Positions 23,455 through 31,895 are shown, counted from the first letter of the stretch. The stretch: DNA of 51,466 bases from JBOGVZ01 sp050692985 (GCA_050692985.1 JBOGVZ010000020.1:1-51466), one strand, 5' to 3'. The notes: generated by a model not told the origin, from the sequence alone. Numbers and translations: made by a program.

Positions 23455-24789
23455 CTAGGGGGCCAGGCGCTCCAGCAGGAAGGCCTCCCCCAGGCAGGCG
23501 CTCTCCAGCTCGGACAGGGCCACGCTCTCGTTGGCCCCGTGCATCCGGGAGTCCGGGTCGCACACCCCCGTCAGCAGGATGGCCGCCTGGGGGTACGTGT
23601 CAGCGAAGTCGGCCACGAACGGGATGGTCCCTCCCTGGCCGATGTACACGGGCGGGCGGCCCCAGGCTTCCTGGAACGCCGCCTCGGCGGCGTCGAACGC
23701 CGGGCCCTCCGTCTTCACCGAGAACGGTCTGGCGAGGGCGCCGTGGTGGACCCCCACTTCGGCCCCCCACGGCGCGTTCGACTCCAGGTGGCCGGCCAGG
23801 GCGTCCATGGCCCGCTCGGGGTCGTCGCCGGGCGCCAGCCGGAGGCTGATCTTGGCCCGGGCCGATGGGATCAGCGTGTTCGACGCCTCGGGCACCCGGG
23901 GGGCGTCGATGGCCAGCACCGAGACGTGGGGCCGGGCCCACAGCCGGGCGGTCAGGCTCCCCTCCCCGATCTCCTGCACCCCCGGGAGGGCCCCCACCTG
24001 CTGGCGCAGCTCCGCCACGGTGAGGTCGAGCGGGTCGGCGTCCCCGGATACCAGCCCGGGGACGGCCACCCGGCCCCGCTCGTCGTGGAGGGTGGCCAGG
24101 AGCCGGCACAGCACGGTGAGGGCGTCGGGGAACACCCCTCCCAGGAACCCGCTGTGGACGCCGTGGTCGAGGGTGCGGACCTCCACCTCGCAGTCCACCA
24201 GGCCCCGCAGCGAGGAGGTGATCCCCGGCTGGCCCACCCGCCAGTTCGTCGAGTCGGCCAGGATGATGACGTCGCCGGCCAGCTCGTCGCGGTAGCGTTC
24301 CAGGAACGAGGCCAGGTTCGGCGACCCGATCTCCTCCTCGCCCTCCACGAAGACCGTCACCCCCACCGGGGGGTCGCCGCCGAAGGCCCGCAGCGCGGCG
24401 GCGTGGACGGCCACGCCGCCCTTGTCGTCGGCCGAGCCCCGCCCGAACAGGCGGCCGTCGCGCTCGACCGGCTCGAACGGCGGAGACTCCCAGTCGGCCT
24501 CGTCGCCGGGGGGCTGCACGTCGTGGTGGGCGTACAGGACCACGGTGGGCGCGCCGCCGGGAGCGGGGTGCTTGGCCAGCACGGCCGGGAACGTCTCTCC
24601 CTCGTCGAGGAGCCGGACGTCCCCCAGCCCCGCGGCCGACAGGATCTCCGCGGTGAGCTCGGCGGACCGGCGGACCTCGGCGGGGTCGAACCCGGGCGCG
24701 CTCACCGACGGCACCCGGATCAGCCGCTCCAGCTCGGTCCGGACCTCGGGGAGGGCCTCCTGCACCGAATCGCGGACCCGGTCGCTCAT
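23455..24789 (-). CDS. M20-family dipeptidase
   Basis: 444 aa zinc peptidase. Metal ligands and catalysis show as VLYAHHDVQPPG, GRGSADDKGGVAVH (Asp bridging zinc), FVEGEEEIGSPN (the Glu base), VIILADSTNW and, near the end, DSRMHGANESVAL. A dimerisation lid lies about 190-300. The length and motif set fit M20 dipeptidases (CNDP/PepV-like) that cleave short peptides in the cytosol; no signal peptide is visible. The ATG follows TACGCT by six bases, so the mRNA is probably leaderless. Confidence 0.93.
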   Translation of the reverse strand: MSDRVRDSVQEALPEVRTELERLIRVPSVSAPGFDPAEVRRSAELTAEILSAAGLGDVRLLDEGETFPAVLAKHPAPGGAPTVVLYAHHDVQPPGDEADWESPPFEPVERDGRLFGRGSADDKGGVAVHAAALRAFGGDPPVGVTVFVEGEEEIGSPNLASFLERYRDELAGDVIILADSTNWRVGQPGITSSLRGLVDCEVEVRTLDHGVHSGFLGGVFPDALTVLCRLLATLHDERGRVAVPGLVSGDADPLDLTVAELRQQVGALPGVQEIGEGSLTARLWARPHVSVLAIDAPRVPEASNTLIPSARAKISLRLAPGDDPERAMDALAGHLESNAPWGAEVGVHHGALARPFSVKTEGPAFDAAEAAFQEAWGRPPVYIGQGGTIPFVADFADTYPQAAILLTGVCDPDSRMHGANESVALSELESACLGEAFLLERLAP

Positions 24790-24795
24790 GGTGAC

Positions 24796-24801
24796 AGCGT
24801 A
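24796..24801 (-). promoter_or_regulatory. -10 of the M20 dipeptidase (leaderless)
   Basis: TACGCT on the minus strand followed by GTCACC and then ATG: a six-base gap, as at hisD, cysS and pafA. A plus-strand TACACT at 24832-24837 would serve the divergent thermonuclease gene with a leader of about seven bases. Confidence 0.5.
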
Positions 24802-24851
24802 TCGGGGTCACTCGGCGTCGCGCCACCGGCGTACACTTCGGCTCCAGCATC

Positions 24852-25445
24852 ATGGCCCGTCCTCGCCGCGACCCCCTCCTGATCGGAGCCGCCCTCCTGC
24901 TCCTGGTGGGCTACGTGGCCTCCCGGTGCGTCGGGGCGCCCGACGTGCCTCCCCGCGTCGCAGGCCCCTCACCGGAAGCGACCTCGCCGGCCGTCGAGCC
25001 GACCGCCCCCGTCCGTTCTCCTTCGACGCCGGAGCGGGGTCGCCTGGTGCCGGTGCTGCGGGTGGTGGATGGCGACACCATCCACGTGCTCCGCGGCGGC
25101 CGCGACGTGACGATCCGGCTCATCGGCATCGACACCCCGGAGGTCGACTGGTACGGGGGCCAGGCGGAGTGCTACGGGGCCAGGGCCGGCCGGTTCCTGA
25201 TGCGCCTGCTCGAGGGCGAGCGGGTGCGCCTGGAGTTCGACCGCGACCGCATCGACCCCTACGACCGCACCCTGGCCTACGTGTACCTGGAGGACGGCCG
25301 CATGGTGAACGAGCTCCTGGTCAGGCGGGGGTACGCGGAGGTCACGATCTTCGAACCGAACGACCGCTACGAGCCGGACCTCCGCGCTGCCGAGTCCCGC
25401 GCCCGCGAAGGAGATGCCGGCTTGTGGTCGGCCTGCCCGTCCTGA
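24852..25445 (+). CDS. membrane-anchored thermonuclease (SNase domain)
   Basis: 197 aa. Residues 8-24 (PLLIGAALLLLVGYVAS) are an N-terminal membrane anchor or signal segment. A Pro/Ser-rich linker to about 60 follows, then a staphylococcal-nuclease OB fold: LRVVDGDTIHV, TIRLIGIDTPEVDW, LEFDRDRIDPYDRTLAYVYLEDGRMVNELLVRRGYAEV. The calcium and catalytic residues (the D in DGDT, R in IRLIGIDTPE, and D..D..R in RIDPYDR) appear intact. It probably degrades DNA or RNA at the cell surface. It converges on the acyl-CoA dehydrogenase gene, with stops 6 bp apart. Confidence 0.9.
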   Translation: MARPRRDPLLIGAALLLLVGYVASRCVGAPDVPPRVAGPSPEATSPAVEPTAPVRSPSTPERGRLVPVLRVVDGDTIHVLRGGRDVTIRLIGIDTPEVDWYGGQAECYGARAGRFLMRLLEGERVRLEFDRDRIDPYDRTLAYVYLEDGRMVNELLVRRGYAEVTIFEPNDRYEPDLRAAESRAREGDAGLWSACPS

Positions 25446-25451
25446 CGACCT

Positions 25452-26591
25452 TCAGCCGGCCAGGTGGCGGCCGATGATCATGCGCTGGACCTGGTTCGTG
25501 CCCTCCACGATCTGGAGGGCCTTGGCCTCGCGCATGTATCGCTCCACCGGGTACTCGCGCATGTAGCCATAGCCGCCGTGGGCCTGGACGGCGTCGGTGG
25601 TGACCCGCATCGCCACGTCGGAGGCGAACAGCTTGGCCATGGAGCAGGCCACGCTCGTGCCCCGGCCCTCGTCCCGGGCCCGGGCGGCATCCCGGTACAG
25701 CCGCCGAGCCGCCTCCACCGAGGTGGCCGCGTCGGCGAGCATGAACTGGAGGCCCTGGAACTCGATGACCGGGCGGCCGAACTGGGTGCGCTCCTTGGTG
25801 AAGGCCACCGCGGCGTCCAGGGCGGCCTGGGCCAGGCCCACCGAGCACGCGGCGATGCCCAGCCGTCCCGAGTCCAGGGCCGCCAGTGCCACGGCGAACC
25901 CCTGGCCCTCCTCCCCCACCAGATTCTCCGCCGGGACCCGGCACCCGTCGAACAGCAGCTCGCGCATGGGCGAGGCCGCCCACCCCATCTTGGCCTCAGG
26001 CGCCCCGAAGCCGAACCCGGCCCATCCCTTCTCCACGGCGAAGGCGGAGATCCCTCGGGGCGAGTCGTCGCCGGTGCGGGCCATGACCAGGTAGTACTCG
26101 GCCTCCCCGGCATGAGAGATGAACCGCTTCGACCCGGTGAGCACGTACGCGTCGCCGTCCCGCTCGGCCCTGGTGCGCAGCGCGGCGGCGTCGGAGCCGC
26201 TGGCGGCCTCGGACAGCGCGTAGGCCCCCAGCCACTCGCCGGAGAACAGGCGGGGCAGGTACCGCTCCTTCAGCTCGTCGGAGCCGAACTCGTGGACCCC
26301 GAAGGCGGCCAGGTGGTGGACCGACAGGCCCACCGCCAGGGCCAGGTGACCCGCCGCCACCTCCTCCAGGACCAGCAGGTAGGTCAGGAAGGGCTGGCCG
26401 CCGCCCCCGTGCTTCTCCGAGTACGGGATGCCCCCGAAACCCATTTCCGCCAGCGTCCGGAACTGCTCCCGGGGGAACTCCTTGCGCTCCTCGAACCCGG
26501 CGGCGGCGGGGACGACCTCGCGGTCCACGAACCCGCGCACCAGCCCCACGATCTCCCGCTGCTCGGGGGACAGCCCGAACTCCCGGTCCAC
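25452..26591 (-). CDS. acyl-CoA dehydrogenase
   Basis: 379 aa flavoenzyme: FGLSPEQREIVGLVRGFVDRE at the N-terminus, AYALSEAASGSDAAALRTRA (FAD contacts), ERTQFGRPVIEFQGLQFMLAD, AHGGYGYMREYPVERYMREAK and the catalytic Glu in QIVEGTNQVQRMIIGRHL. This looks like a short-chain or branched-chain type (the position of the Glu in IVEGT is the common one). GTG start at 26591, six bases after TACCCT. Not in an operon with the other acyl-CoA dehydrogenase at 29485. Confidence 0.93.
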   Translation of the reverse strand: MDREFGLSPEQREIVGLVRGFVDREVVPAAAGFEERKEFPREQFRTLAEMGFGGIPYSEKHGGGGQPFLTYLLVLEEVAAGHLALAVGLSVHHLAAFGVHEFGSDELKERYLPRLFSGEWLGAYALSEAASGSDAAALRTRAERDGDAYVLTGSKRFISHAGEAEYYLVMARTGDDSPRGISAFAVEKGWAGFGFGAPEAKMGWAASPMRELLFDGCRVPAENLVGEEGQGFAVALAALDSGRLGIAACSVGLAQAALDAAVAFTKERTQFGRPVIEFQGLQFMLADAATSVEAARRLYRDAARARDEGRGTSVACSMAKLFASDVAMRVTTDAVQAHGGYGYMREYPVERYMREAKALQIVEGTNQVQRMIIGRHLAG

Positions 26592-26597
26592 GCCGCT

Positions 26598-26627
26598 AGG
26601 GTACCGGAGCCCGGCCTGCCCTATCCT
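26598..26627. promoter_or_regulatory. face-to-face leaderless promoters of the dehydrogenase and cysS
   Basis: Minus-strand TACCCT (26603-26598) lies six bases before the dehydrogenase GTG; plus-strand TATCCT (26622-26627) lies six bases before the cysS GTG. The -10 boxes are 18 bp apart, so each sits where the other's -35 region would be. The two promoters should compete for polymerase. Confidence 0.55.
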
Positions 26628-26633
26628 GTGCCC

Positions 26634-28031
26634 GTGCGGCTGTTCAACACCCTGACCAGGCAGGTCGAGCAGGTCCGGCCCCTCGAGGACCGGGTGGTCA
26701 AGATGTACGCCTGCGGGCCCACGGTGTACCGCCCCATCTCGATCGGGAACATGCGGACCTTCCTCCTCTCGGACCTGATCCGCCGGGCCCTGGAGTTCGA
26801 GGGCTACCAGGTCGTCCAGGTGGTGAACGTCACCGACGTGGGCCACATGGTCGACGAGTCCTCCGCCGACGCGGTCGACAAGATGGAGCTGGCCACCGCC
26901 GACGAGGGCCTGTCGCCCACGGAGATCGCCGAGAAGTACACCCGCATCTTCCTGGAGGACACCGGGGCCATCGGCATCCTGCCCGCCCACAGGTACCCCA
27001 AGGCCACCGAGCACATCCGGGAGATGGTCGAGCTGACGGAGCGGCTCATCGAACGGGGACATGCCTACGCCCTGGACGACGGCACCGTGTACTACGACGT
27101 GGGGTCCTTCCCAGCGTACGGGAAGCTGTCCCGCAACACCCTGGACAAGCTGGAGCCGGGCCACCGGGACCTGGAAACGGACGCCCGCAAGCGCCACCAC
27201 GCTGACTTCTCGCTGTGGAAGCGCGCCTCGCCCGGACGGCTCATGAAGTGGGACAGCCCCTGGGGCCAGGGGTTCCCCGGGTGGCACATCGAGTGCTCGG
27301 CCATGTCGATGAAGTACCTGGGCGACCGGTTCGACATCCACACCGGGGGGATGGACCTGGTGTTCCCCCACCACGAGGACGAGATCGCCCAGTCCGAGGG
27401 AGCAACCGGCCACGAGGTGATCTCGGTGTGGGTCCACGGAGGGATGCTGCTGGCCGAGGGACAGAAGATGGCCAAGTCCGCGGGGAACGTATGGACGATC
27501 GGCGACGTGGCCGCCCGGGGCCACGACCCCCTGGCGTTCCGCCTGCTGTGCTTCCAGACCCGGTACCGCAGCGTGCTCGACTTCCGGTGGGACGCGCTGC
27601 ACACCGCCGACCGCACCCTGTCCCGGTGGCGGAAGCGGATGCTCGACTGGTCGGGGGCCGAGCGCGACGGCCTGTCCCCCGAGGGCAAGGAGTTCGACCG
27701 CCGGTTCCGGGACGCGGTGGCCGACGACCTCGACCTGCCCGAGGCCCTGGTGGTCCTCAACGAGGCCCTCCACTCCCCCCTCCCCGACGGGGACAAGTAC
27801 GCCCTGCTGGCCTCCTGGGACCGGGTGCTGGGCCTGGACGTGGAGCGGCTGGCCCGGGAGGGATTCGAGGTCCCGGATGACGTGCGGGCCCTGGTCGAGG
27901 AGCGGGACGCCGCCCGCGGGGCCAGAGATTTCGCCCGCAGCGACCACATCCGGTCCCGGCTCATCGAGATGGGCTGGGAGGTCATGGACTCCGCCGAGGG
28001 GACCCGGGTCCGCCCCCTGTCGGGCCACTGA
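26634..28031 (+). CDS. cysS: cysteinyl-tRNA synthetase
   Basis: 465 aa class I synthetase. Landmarks: KMYACGPTVYRPISIGNMRTF (zinc Cys and the HIGH region), NVTDVGHMVDES, GWHIECSAMSMKYLGDRFDIHTGGMDLVFPHHEDE (zinc ligands and cysteine site) and the KMSKS loop as QKMAKSAGN. The first His of HIGH is replaced: the motif reads SIGN, whereas the family usually has HIGN or HIGH. The C-terminal anticodon-binding region (DYGWEVMD-like end) is present. GTG start fixed by the leaderless promoter. Charges tRNA-Cys; MshC is excluded by length and the intact anticodon domain. Confidence 0.94.
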   Translation: MRLFNTLTRQVEQVRPLEDRVVKMYACGPTVYRPISIGNMRTFLLSDLIRRALEFEGYQVVQVVNVTDVGHMVDESSADAVDKMELATADEGLSPTEIAEKYTRIFLEDTGAIGILPAHRYPKATEHIREMVELTERLIERGHAYALDDGTVYYDVGSFPAYGKLSRNTLDKLEPGHRDLETDARKRHHADFSLWKRASPGRLMKWDSPWGQGFPGWHIECSAMSMKYLGDRFDIHTGGMDLVFPHHEDEIAQSEGATGHEVISVWVHGGMLLAEGQKMAKSAGNVWTIGDVAARGHDPLAFRLLCFQTRYRSVLDFRWDALHTADRTLSRWRKRMLDWSGAERDGLSPEGKEFDRRFRDAVADDLDLPEALVVLNEALHSPLPDGDKYALLASWDRVLGLDVERLAREGFEVPDDVRALVEERDAARGARDFARSDHIRSRLIEMGWEVMDSAEGTRVRPLSGH

Positions 28032-28994
28032 TCACCGGCCGGCCACGGCCTCCAGCGTCTCCTCCACCGAAGCCCCTCCGGGATGCCTGCCGAGCGGGCC
28101 CACCGACGGGAGGGTGACCCCCGCGGCCCGGTACTCCTCGATCTTGGCCCGGACCGCGGCCGCGTCGCCGATCCCCGCATGGTCGTGGCAGAACGCGTCG
28201 GACAGCGGCTCGCCCCGGTCCACCCGGTCGAGGTCCTCGCCGTGGCCGCCGGCGGCGATGGCCTTCCGGTAGAAGGGCAGGTTCGCGTACGGGAGCGCCC
28301 GGCGCCGGAATGCGTCCCGAGCCGCCTCCCGGTCCTCCGTGAGGGCCACCGGCACCGCGGCCATCACCTCGAAGTCGTCGAACGATCTGCCCCTGGCTGG
28401 CAGGGCCTCCTCGAGCGTGGGCCGGACCACGTCCCGCACGTAGCCGGGGTTGCACATCCACAGGATCACGCCGTCGGCCAGCTCGGCCGCCAGGCGGAGC
28501 ATCCCGGGGCCCAGCGCCGCGAACAGCACCGGGAGGTCCGGCCTCGGCGGGGAGTACCCCATGAACGAGAACCGGGCCGTGTGGTGGGTGCCCTCGAGGT
28601 TCACGCCGCGTTCGCGCAGCAGCGTCCGGAGGATCGTGGCGTGCTCCCGCATCCGGCCCAGGGGGTCGTCGAGGGAGAGCCCGTACCACCCCTCCACGGT
28701 GAGCCGGTGGCTGACCCCGATGCCCAGCCGCAGCCGCCCGCCGCAGGCCTCGTCCAGCGTGGCGGCCTCCATGGCCAGCAGGGCCGGGTGGCGGAGGACG
28801 ATGGGAACCACGCCGGTGCCCAGCCCGATGCGATCGGTGGCCCGGGCGTAGAAGCCCAGGACCTGAAGGGGTTCGCGGGCCGCCACGTGCGTCACCCACA
28901 GGCTGTCGTAGCCGAGCTCCTCGGCCAGCCGGGCCCGCGATGCCGCCTCGTCCAGGGAGCGTCCGGGGTCGAGCGAGCACGCCAGCCGGGCCAC
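28032..28994 (-). CDS. LLM-class F420-dependent oxidoreductase
   Basis: 320 aa luciferase-like barrel: SRARLAEELGYDSLWVTHVAAREPLQVLGFYARATDRIGLGTGVVPIVLRHPALLAMEAATLDE, GGRLRLGIGVSH and DGVILWMCNPGYVRDVV are typical of F420-linked members. FMN cannot be excluded. The GTG at 28994 is chosen because TACGAT ends six bases upstream and homology starts at once (ARLACSLDPGRSLDEA). The frame is open further upstream but that part is antisense to the next gene. Substrate unknown. Confidence 0.88.
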   Translation of the reverse strand: MARLACSLDPGRSLDEAASRARLAEELGYDSLWVTHVAAREPLQVLGFYARATDRIGLGTGVVPIVLRHPALLAMEAATLDEACGGRLRLGIGVSHRLTVEGWYGLSLDDPLGRMREHATILRTLLRERGVNLEGTHHTARFSFMGYSPPRPDLPVLFAALGPGMLRLAAELADGVILWMCNPGYVRDVVRPTLEEALPARGRSFDDFEVMAAVPVALTEDREAARDAFRRRALPYANLPFYRKAIAAGGHGEDLDRVDRGEPLSDAFCHDHAGIGDAAAVRAKIEEYRAAGVTLPSVGPLGRHPGGASVEETLEAVAGR

Positions 28995-29000
28995 GTGGGC

Positions 29001-29006
29001 ATCGTA
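29001..29006 (-). promoter_or_regulatory. -10 of the LLM oxidoreductase (leaderless)
   Basis: TACGAT, then six bases, then GTG (28994). It interleaves with a plus-strand TAGGCT (29008-29013) serving the divergent gene at 29023. Confidence 0.5.
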
Positions 29007-29022
29007 GTAGGCTGAGTCCCCG

Positions 29023-29484
29023 ATGGCCGAGACCCCCTCCGAGCCCAACGGCGCCCTCCGGTGGCGGCCGGCGGTCCCCACCACGCTCGTGGCGATCTCG
29101 GTGGTCATCGCCGTGGGGGCGGTGTCCGGGCTCCTGTTCCTGCTGTACAACCGGACCCGGGGGCCCGGCGAGGTGCTGCGGGAGTTCGCCCGGCGTGTCG
29201 ATGCCCAGGACTGCCGGGGCGCGTACCGGATGCTGGCCAGGGCGGAGGCCCGGGCCATCCCCGAGGAGACCTTCTGCGGGGCCATCGACCGGCTGGACGA
29301 GGCCCTGGACGCGGACTTCGACCTCCAGCAGGCGGTCCTGCAGGGCCAGGTCGCCTCCGTGCACATCTCCGGGCCGGAGATCACGGTGTGGAAGCTGGAA
29401 CGACACCGAAACAGCTGGCGGGTGCTGCTCCCCGCCCGTGAGCTGGGTCCCCCGTTCCCCGAGGGTGTGGGGGCGGGCGGCTAG
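29023..29484 (+). CDS. single-pass membrane protein, unknown
   Basis: 153 aa. A cytosolic tail of about 18 residues, one membrane helix at 19-42 (VPTTLVAISVVIAVGAVSGLLFLLY), then an extracytoplasmic domain: GEVLREFARRVDAQDCRGAYRMLARAEARAIPEETFCGAIDRL. Two cysteines (C64 and C87 approx.) could form a disulfide. The domain resembles NTF2-like/DUF4878 lipoproteins (helical start, then strands ending VWKLERHRNSWRVLLPA), but I cannot name it. Possibly a ligand-binding or envelope protein. Confidence 0.7.
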   Translation: MAETPSEPNGALRWRPAVPTTLVAISVVIAVGAVSGLLFLLYNRTRGPGEVLREFARRVDAQDCRGAYRMLARAEARAIPEETFCGAIDRLDEALDADFDLQQAVLQGQVASVHISGPEITVWKLERHRNSWRVLLPARELGPPFPEGVGAGG

Positions 29485-30666
29485 CTAGGCGGTCGGCAAC
29501 CCCAGGGTCTTGGCGATGTTCGACCGGAGGATCTCCGACGTCCCCTCGTACAGGCGCATGGCCCGCACGTCGCGGTACCACACCTCCAGGCCCATCTCGG
29601 TCATGAACCCGTTGCCGCCGTGGACCTGGATGCACCGGTCGGCCACGCGGTTCACCATCTCCGTGGCCACCAGCTTGGCCAGCGCCGCTTCCCGGCGTCC
29701 GTCGGCGCCGTCGTCGATGTCGCCGGCCAGCTTGTAGACCAGCAGGCGGGCCTGCTCCAGCTCGGCGAACGAGTCCACGACGTGGCCCTGCACGTACTGG
29801 TTGGCCCCGATCGGCCGCTCGAACGCCACCCGGTCCCCGGCGAACGCGGTCATCCGATCCAGGAGGTTGCGGGCCACCCCCAGCGCGGTGGCGGCGATCT
29901 GGAGCCGGGCCCCGTTGATGCCCTTCACCGCCGAGTAGAAGCCGAACCCCACCTCCCCCAGCACGCCTTCCTCGGGGACCCGGCAGTCCTCGAAGGTGAG
30001 CTCCACCGGGTTCTGGATCGGAGACATCGTGTGCTGGATCCGGGTGACCGAGTACCCGGGGGTATCGGCGTCCACCAGGAACGCGGTGATCCCCCCCTTG
30101 GCCCGCTTGTCGGGATCGGTGACCGCGAACACCAGGGCGAAGTCGGCCTCGTCTCCGCCGGTGATGAAGTGCTTGCGGCCGTTCAGGACCCAGTGGCCGT
30201 CCTCGTTGATCGCCCTGGTCTTGATGCGGGTGGCGTCGGAACCGGCTTCGGGTTCGGTCAGCGCGAAGCACGTGGACTTGTCGGCGGACAGCATCGGCGC
30301 CAGGTACTTCTCGCGCTGGGCCTCGGTGCAGTCCAGGTACACCGGGGAGGGGCCGGTGACGATCGGGAAGACCGCCTCGTTGTGGGCGAGGATCAGGCCG
30401 GTCCGGGTGGCCTCCTCGAACAGCAGCACCTGGCCCAGATAGGACAGGCCCATGCCCCCCACCTCCTCGGGCATGTGGATCGCCCAGAACCCGAGCTCCG
30501 CCGAGCGCTTGCGGATCTTGCGTCGCTCGTCCTTGAGGGGCGCGTAGTTCCCGTCGAGGATGTCCTGCCGGTACGACTCCTCCACCGGCCGGACCTCCCG
30601 GTCGATGAAGTCGCGAAGCGTGCTCCGGAGCTCGATCAGCTCGCTGGGGATTTGGACCACGGACAC
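29485..30666 (-). CDS. acyl-CoA dehydrogenase (second)
   Basis: 393 aa. FADs: CFALTEPEAGSDATRIKTRA, VLNGRKHFITGGDEADFALVF, QNPVELTFEDCRVPEEGVLG, AFERPIGANQYVQGHVVDSFAELE, QVHGGNGFMTEMGLEVWYRDVRAMRLYEGTSEILRSNIAKTL, with the catalytic Glu in LYEGTSE. The GTG at 30666 has GGGAGG (30680-30675) eight bases upstream and is favoured; a GTG nine bases earlier (30675) overlaps that site. A palindromic operator lies upstream. Confidence 0.93.
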   Translation of the reverse strand: MSVVQIPSELIELRSTLRDFIDREVRPVEESYRQDILDGNYAPLKDERRKIRKRSAELGFWAIHMPEEVGGMGLSYLGQVLLFEEATRTGLILAHNEAVFPIVTGPSPVYLDCTEAQREKYLAPMLSADKSTCFALTEPEAGSDATRIKTRAINEDGHWVLNGRKHFITGGDEADFALVFAVTDPDKRAKGGITAFLVDADTPGYSVTRIQHTMSPIQNPVELTFEDCRVPEEGVLGEVGFGFYSAVKGINGARLQIAATALGVARNLLDRMTAFAGDRVAFERPIGANQYVQGHVVDSFAELEQARLLVYKLAGDIDDGADGRREAALAKLVATEMVNRVADRCIQVHGGNGFMTEMGLEVWYRDVRAMRLYEGTSEILRSNIAKTLGLPTA

Positions 30667-30700
30667 CTGGGGCACCTCCCGGTGGGCTCGCCGCCTCGAA

Positions 30701-30720
30701 AACCTACCGAAGCGTAGGTT
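30701..30720. promoter_or_regulatory. palindromic operator (TetR-like) before the acyl-CoA dehydrogenase
   Basis: AACCTAC (30701-30707), six-base spacer, GTAGGTT (30714-30720): a perfect 7-bp inverted repeat, 34 bp ahead of the start. On the minus strand it contains TACGCT, which could be the -10, so a bound repressor would block transcription. The size and symmetry suit TetR-family regulators that often control fatty-acid genes. No regulator gene is next to it. Confidence 0.55.
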
Positions 30721-30750
30721 ACCAGACCGCCCGTCCGTACGCCCCCGAGC

Positions 30751-31839
30751 TCACCCGACCACCTCCAGGTCACGCGAGGCGTGGTTGAGGCGCGTGGCGC
30801 CGCCGTCCGTGACCGTGACGATGTCCTCGATCCGGACGCCGAACTCCCCCGGCAGGTAGATCCCGGGCTCGATCGAGAAGCACATCCCCGGGCGGAGCGG
30901 CTCGTCGTTCCCTTCCACGATGTAGGGCGCCTCGTGCTCCTCCAGGCCGATGCCGTGGCCGGTCCGGTGGACGAACAGGTCCCCGTACCCGGCCTGCTCG
31001 ATCACCTCCCGGGCGGCCCGGTCAACGTCCTGGGCCGACACCCCCGGCGCCACCGCATGGAAGGCCCGTTCCTGGGCCTCCCGGACGACCTCGTAGACGG
31101 CCCGGAACGATCTCCCGGCGCGCTTGATGGCCACGGTCCGGCTGAGGTCCGAGCAGTACCCGGCCGTCCTGCCGCCGAAGTCCATGACCACCGCGTCCCC
31201 GGCATGCAGCTCCCGATGACCCGGCTCGTGGTGCGGTGAGGCTCCGTTCGGCCCGGACCCGACGATGGTGAACGCCACCTGGTCGTGTCCAATCTCAACG
31301 AGCAGCTCCCCCAGGGCCGAGGCCACGGCTCGCTCCGTCATCGTCTCCAGCCGGAGCCCCACGATCCGGCGGAACGTCTCGTCGGCGTACCGGGCCGCCC
31401 GCTTCAGCAGCGCCAGCTCGTCGCCGTCCTTCACGGCCCGGAGGCTTCCCAGGACGCCGGAGGCCGCTTCGAACCGAACATCGGGGGCGGCCCCCTGGAG
31501 GCCAAGGACGTGCGACGCCCACATCCGGTCCGAGCACCCCATCCGCCGGGCCGGCCCCACGATCCCGGCCACCAGGGCGTAGGGGTCGTCGGTCTCGCCC
31601 CACGAAGCCAGCGCCGCCAGCTTGCCCACGCCGTCCTCCGCCAGGGGGCGCTCGAGCTGGGGCACCACCACCACCGGGTCCGCGTGGGGCCGGATCACCA
31701 GGCACGTCAGCCGTTCCAGCTGAGGTGGGGCGTAGGCGGTCAGGTACACGAGGTCGGCCGACGGCGTGACGAGCAGGGCGTCGATGCCCCGCTCCCCCGC
31801 CGCCGCGGCGGCGCGCCGGAGGCGACCCGGATGGTCCAC
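30751..31839 (-). CDS. M24-family Xaa-Pro peptidase
   Basis: 362 aa from GTG 31839. An N-terminal creatinase-like domain (DHPGRLRRAAAAAGERGIDALLVTPSADLVYLT) precedes a pita-bread catalytic domain with metal ligands in AVVMDFGGRTAGYCSDLSRTV (two Asp), HRTGHGIGLEEHEAPYI (His), FSIEPGIY (Glu) and VRIEDIVTV (Glu). It probably removes N-terminal residues ahead of proline. The GTG lies seven bases after TATGAT; two ATG codons at 31851 and 31848 overlap that -10 and are less likely starts. Confidence 0.92.
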   Translation of the reverse strand: MDHPGRLRRAAAAAGERGIDALLVTPSADLVYLTAYAPPQLERLTCLVIRPHADPVVVVPQLERPLAEDGVGKLAALASWGETDDPYALVAGIVGPARRMGCSDRMWASHVLGLQGAAPDVRFEAASGVLGSLRAVKDGDELALLKRAARYADETFRRIVGLRLETMTERAVASALGELLVEIGHDQVAFTIVGSGPNGASPHHEPGHRELHAGDAVVMDFGGRTAGYCSDLSRTVAIKRAGRSFRAVYEVVREAQERAFHAVAPGVSAQDVDRAAREVIEQAGYGDLFVHRTGHGIGLEEHEAPYIVEGNDEPLRPGMCFSIEPGIYLPGEFGVRIEDIVTVTDGGATRLNHASRDLEVVG

Positions 31840-31846
31840 GGCCCAC

Positions 31847-31888
31847 ATCATACGGGCCCGCCCCCGGGCGGCCCGCCGCTCCTACAAT
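31847..31888. promoter_or_regulatory. divergent leaderless promoters of the M24 peptidase and glpD
   Basis: Minus strand TATGAT (31852-31847), seven bases, GTG 31839. Plus strand TACAAT (31883-31888), seven bases, GTG 31896. The 40-bp interval has no clear -35 boxes. Confidence 0.55.
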
Positions 31889-31895
31889 CGGTCTC

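Noticed and set aside
22562..23455. Diversity-generating retroelement
   Set aside because: RT4 has the IGxxxS look, but no template/variable repeat pair, no Avd gene and no variable lectin-type target were found nearby.
22562..23455. Retron
   Set aside because: Hairpins lie upstream of the RT, but there is no clear msr/msd layout, no retron-type RT signature, and part of the element occurs elsewhere without an RT.
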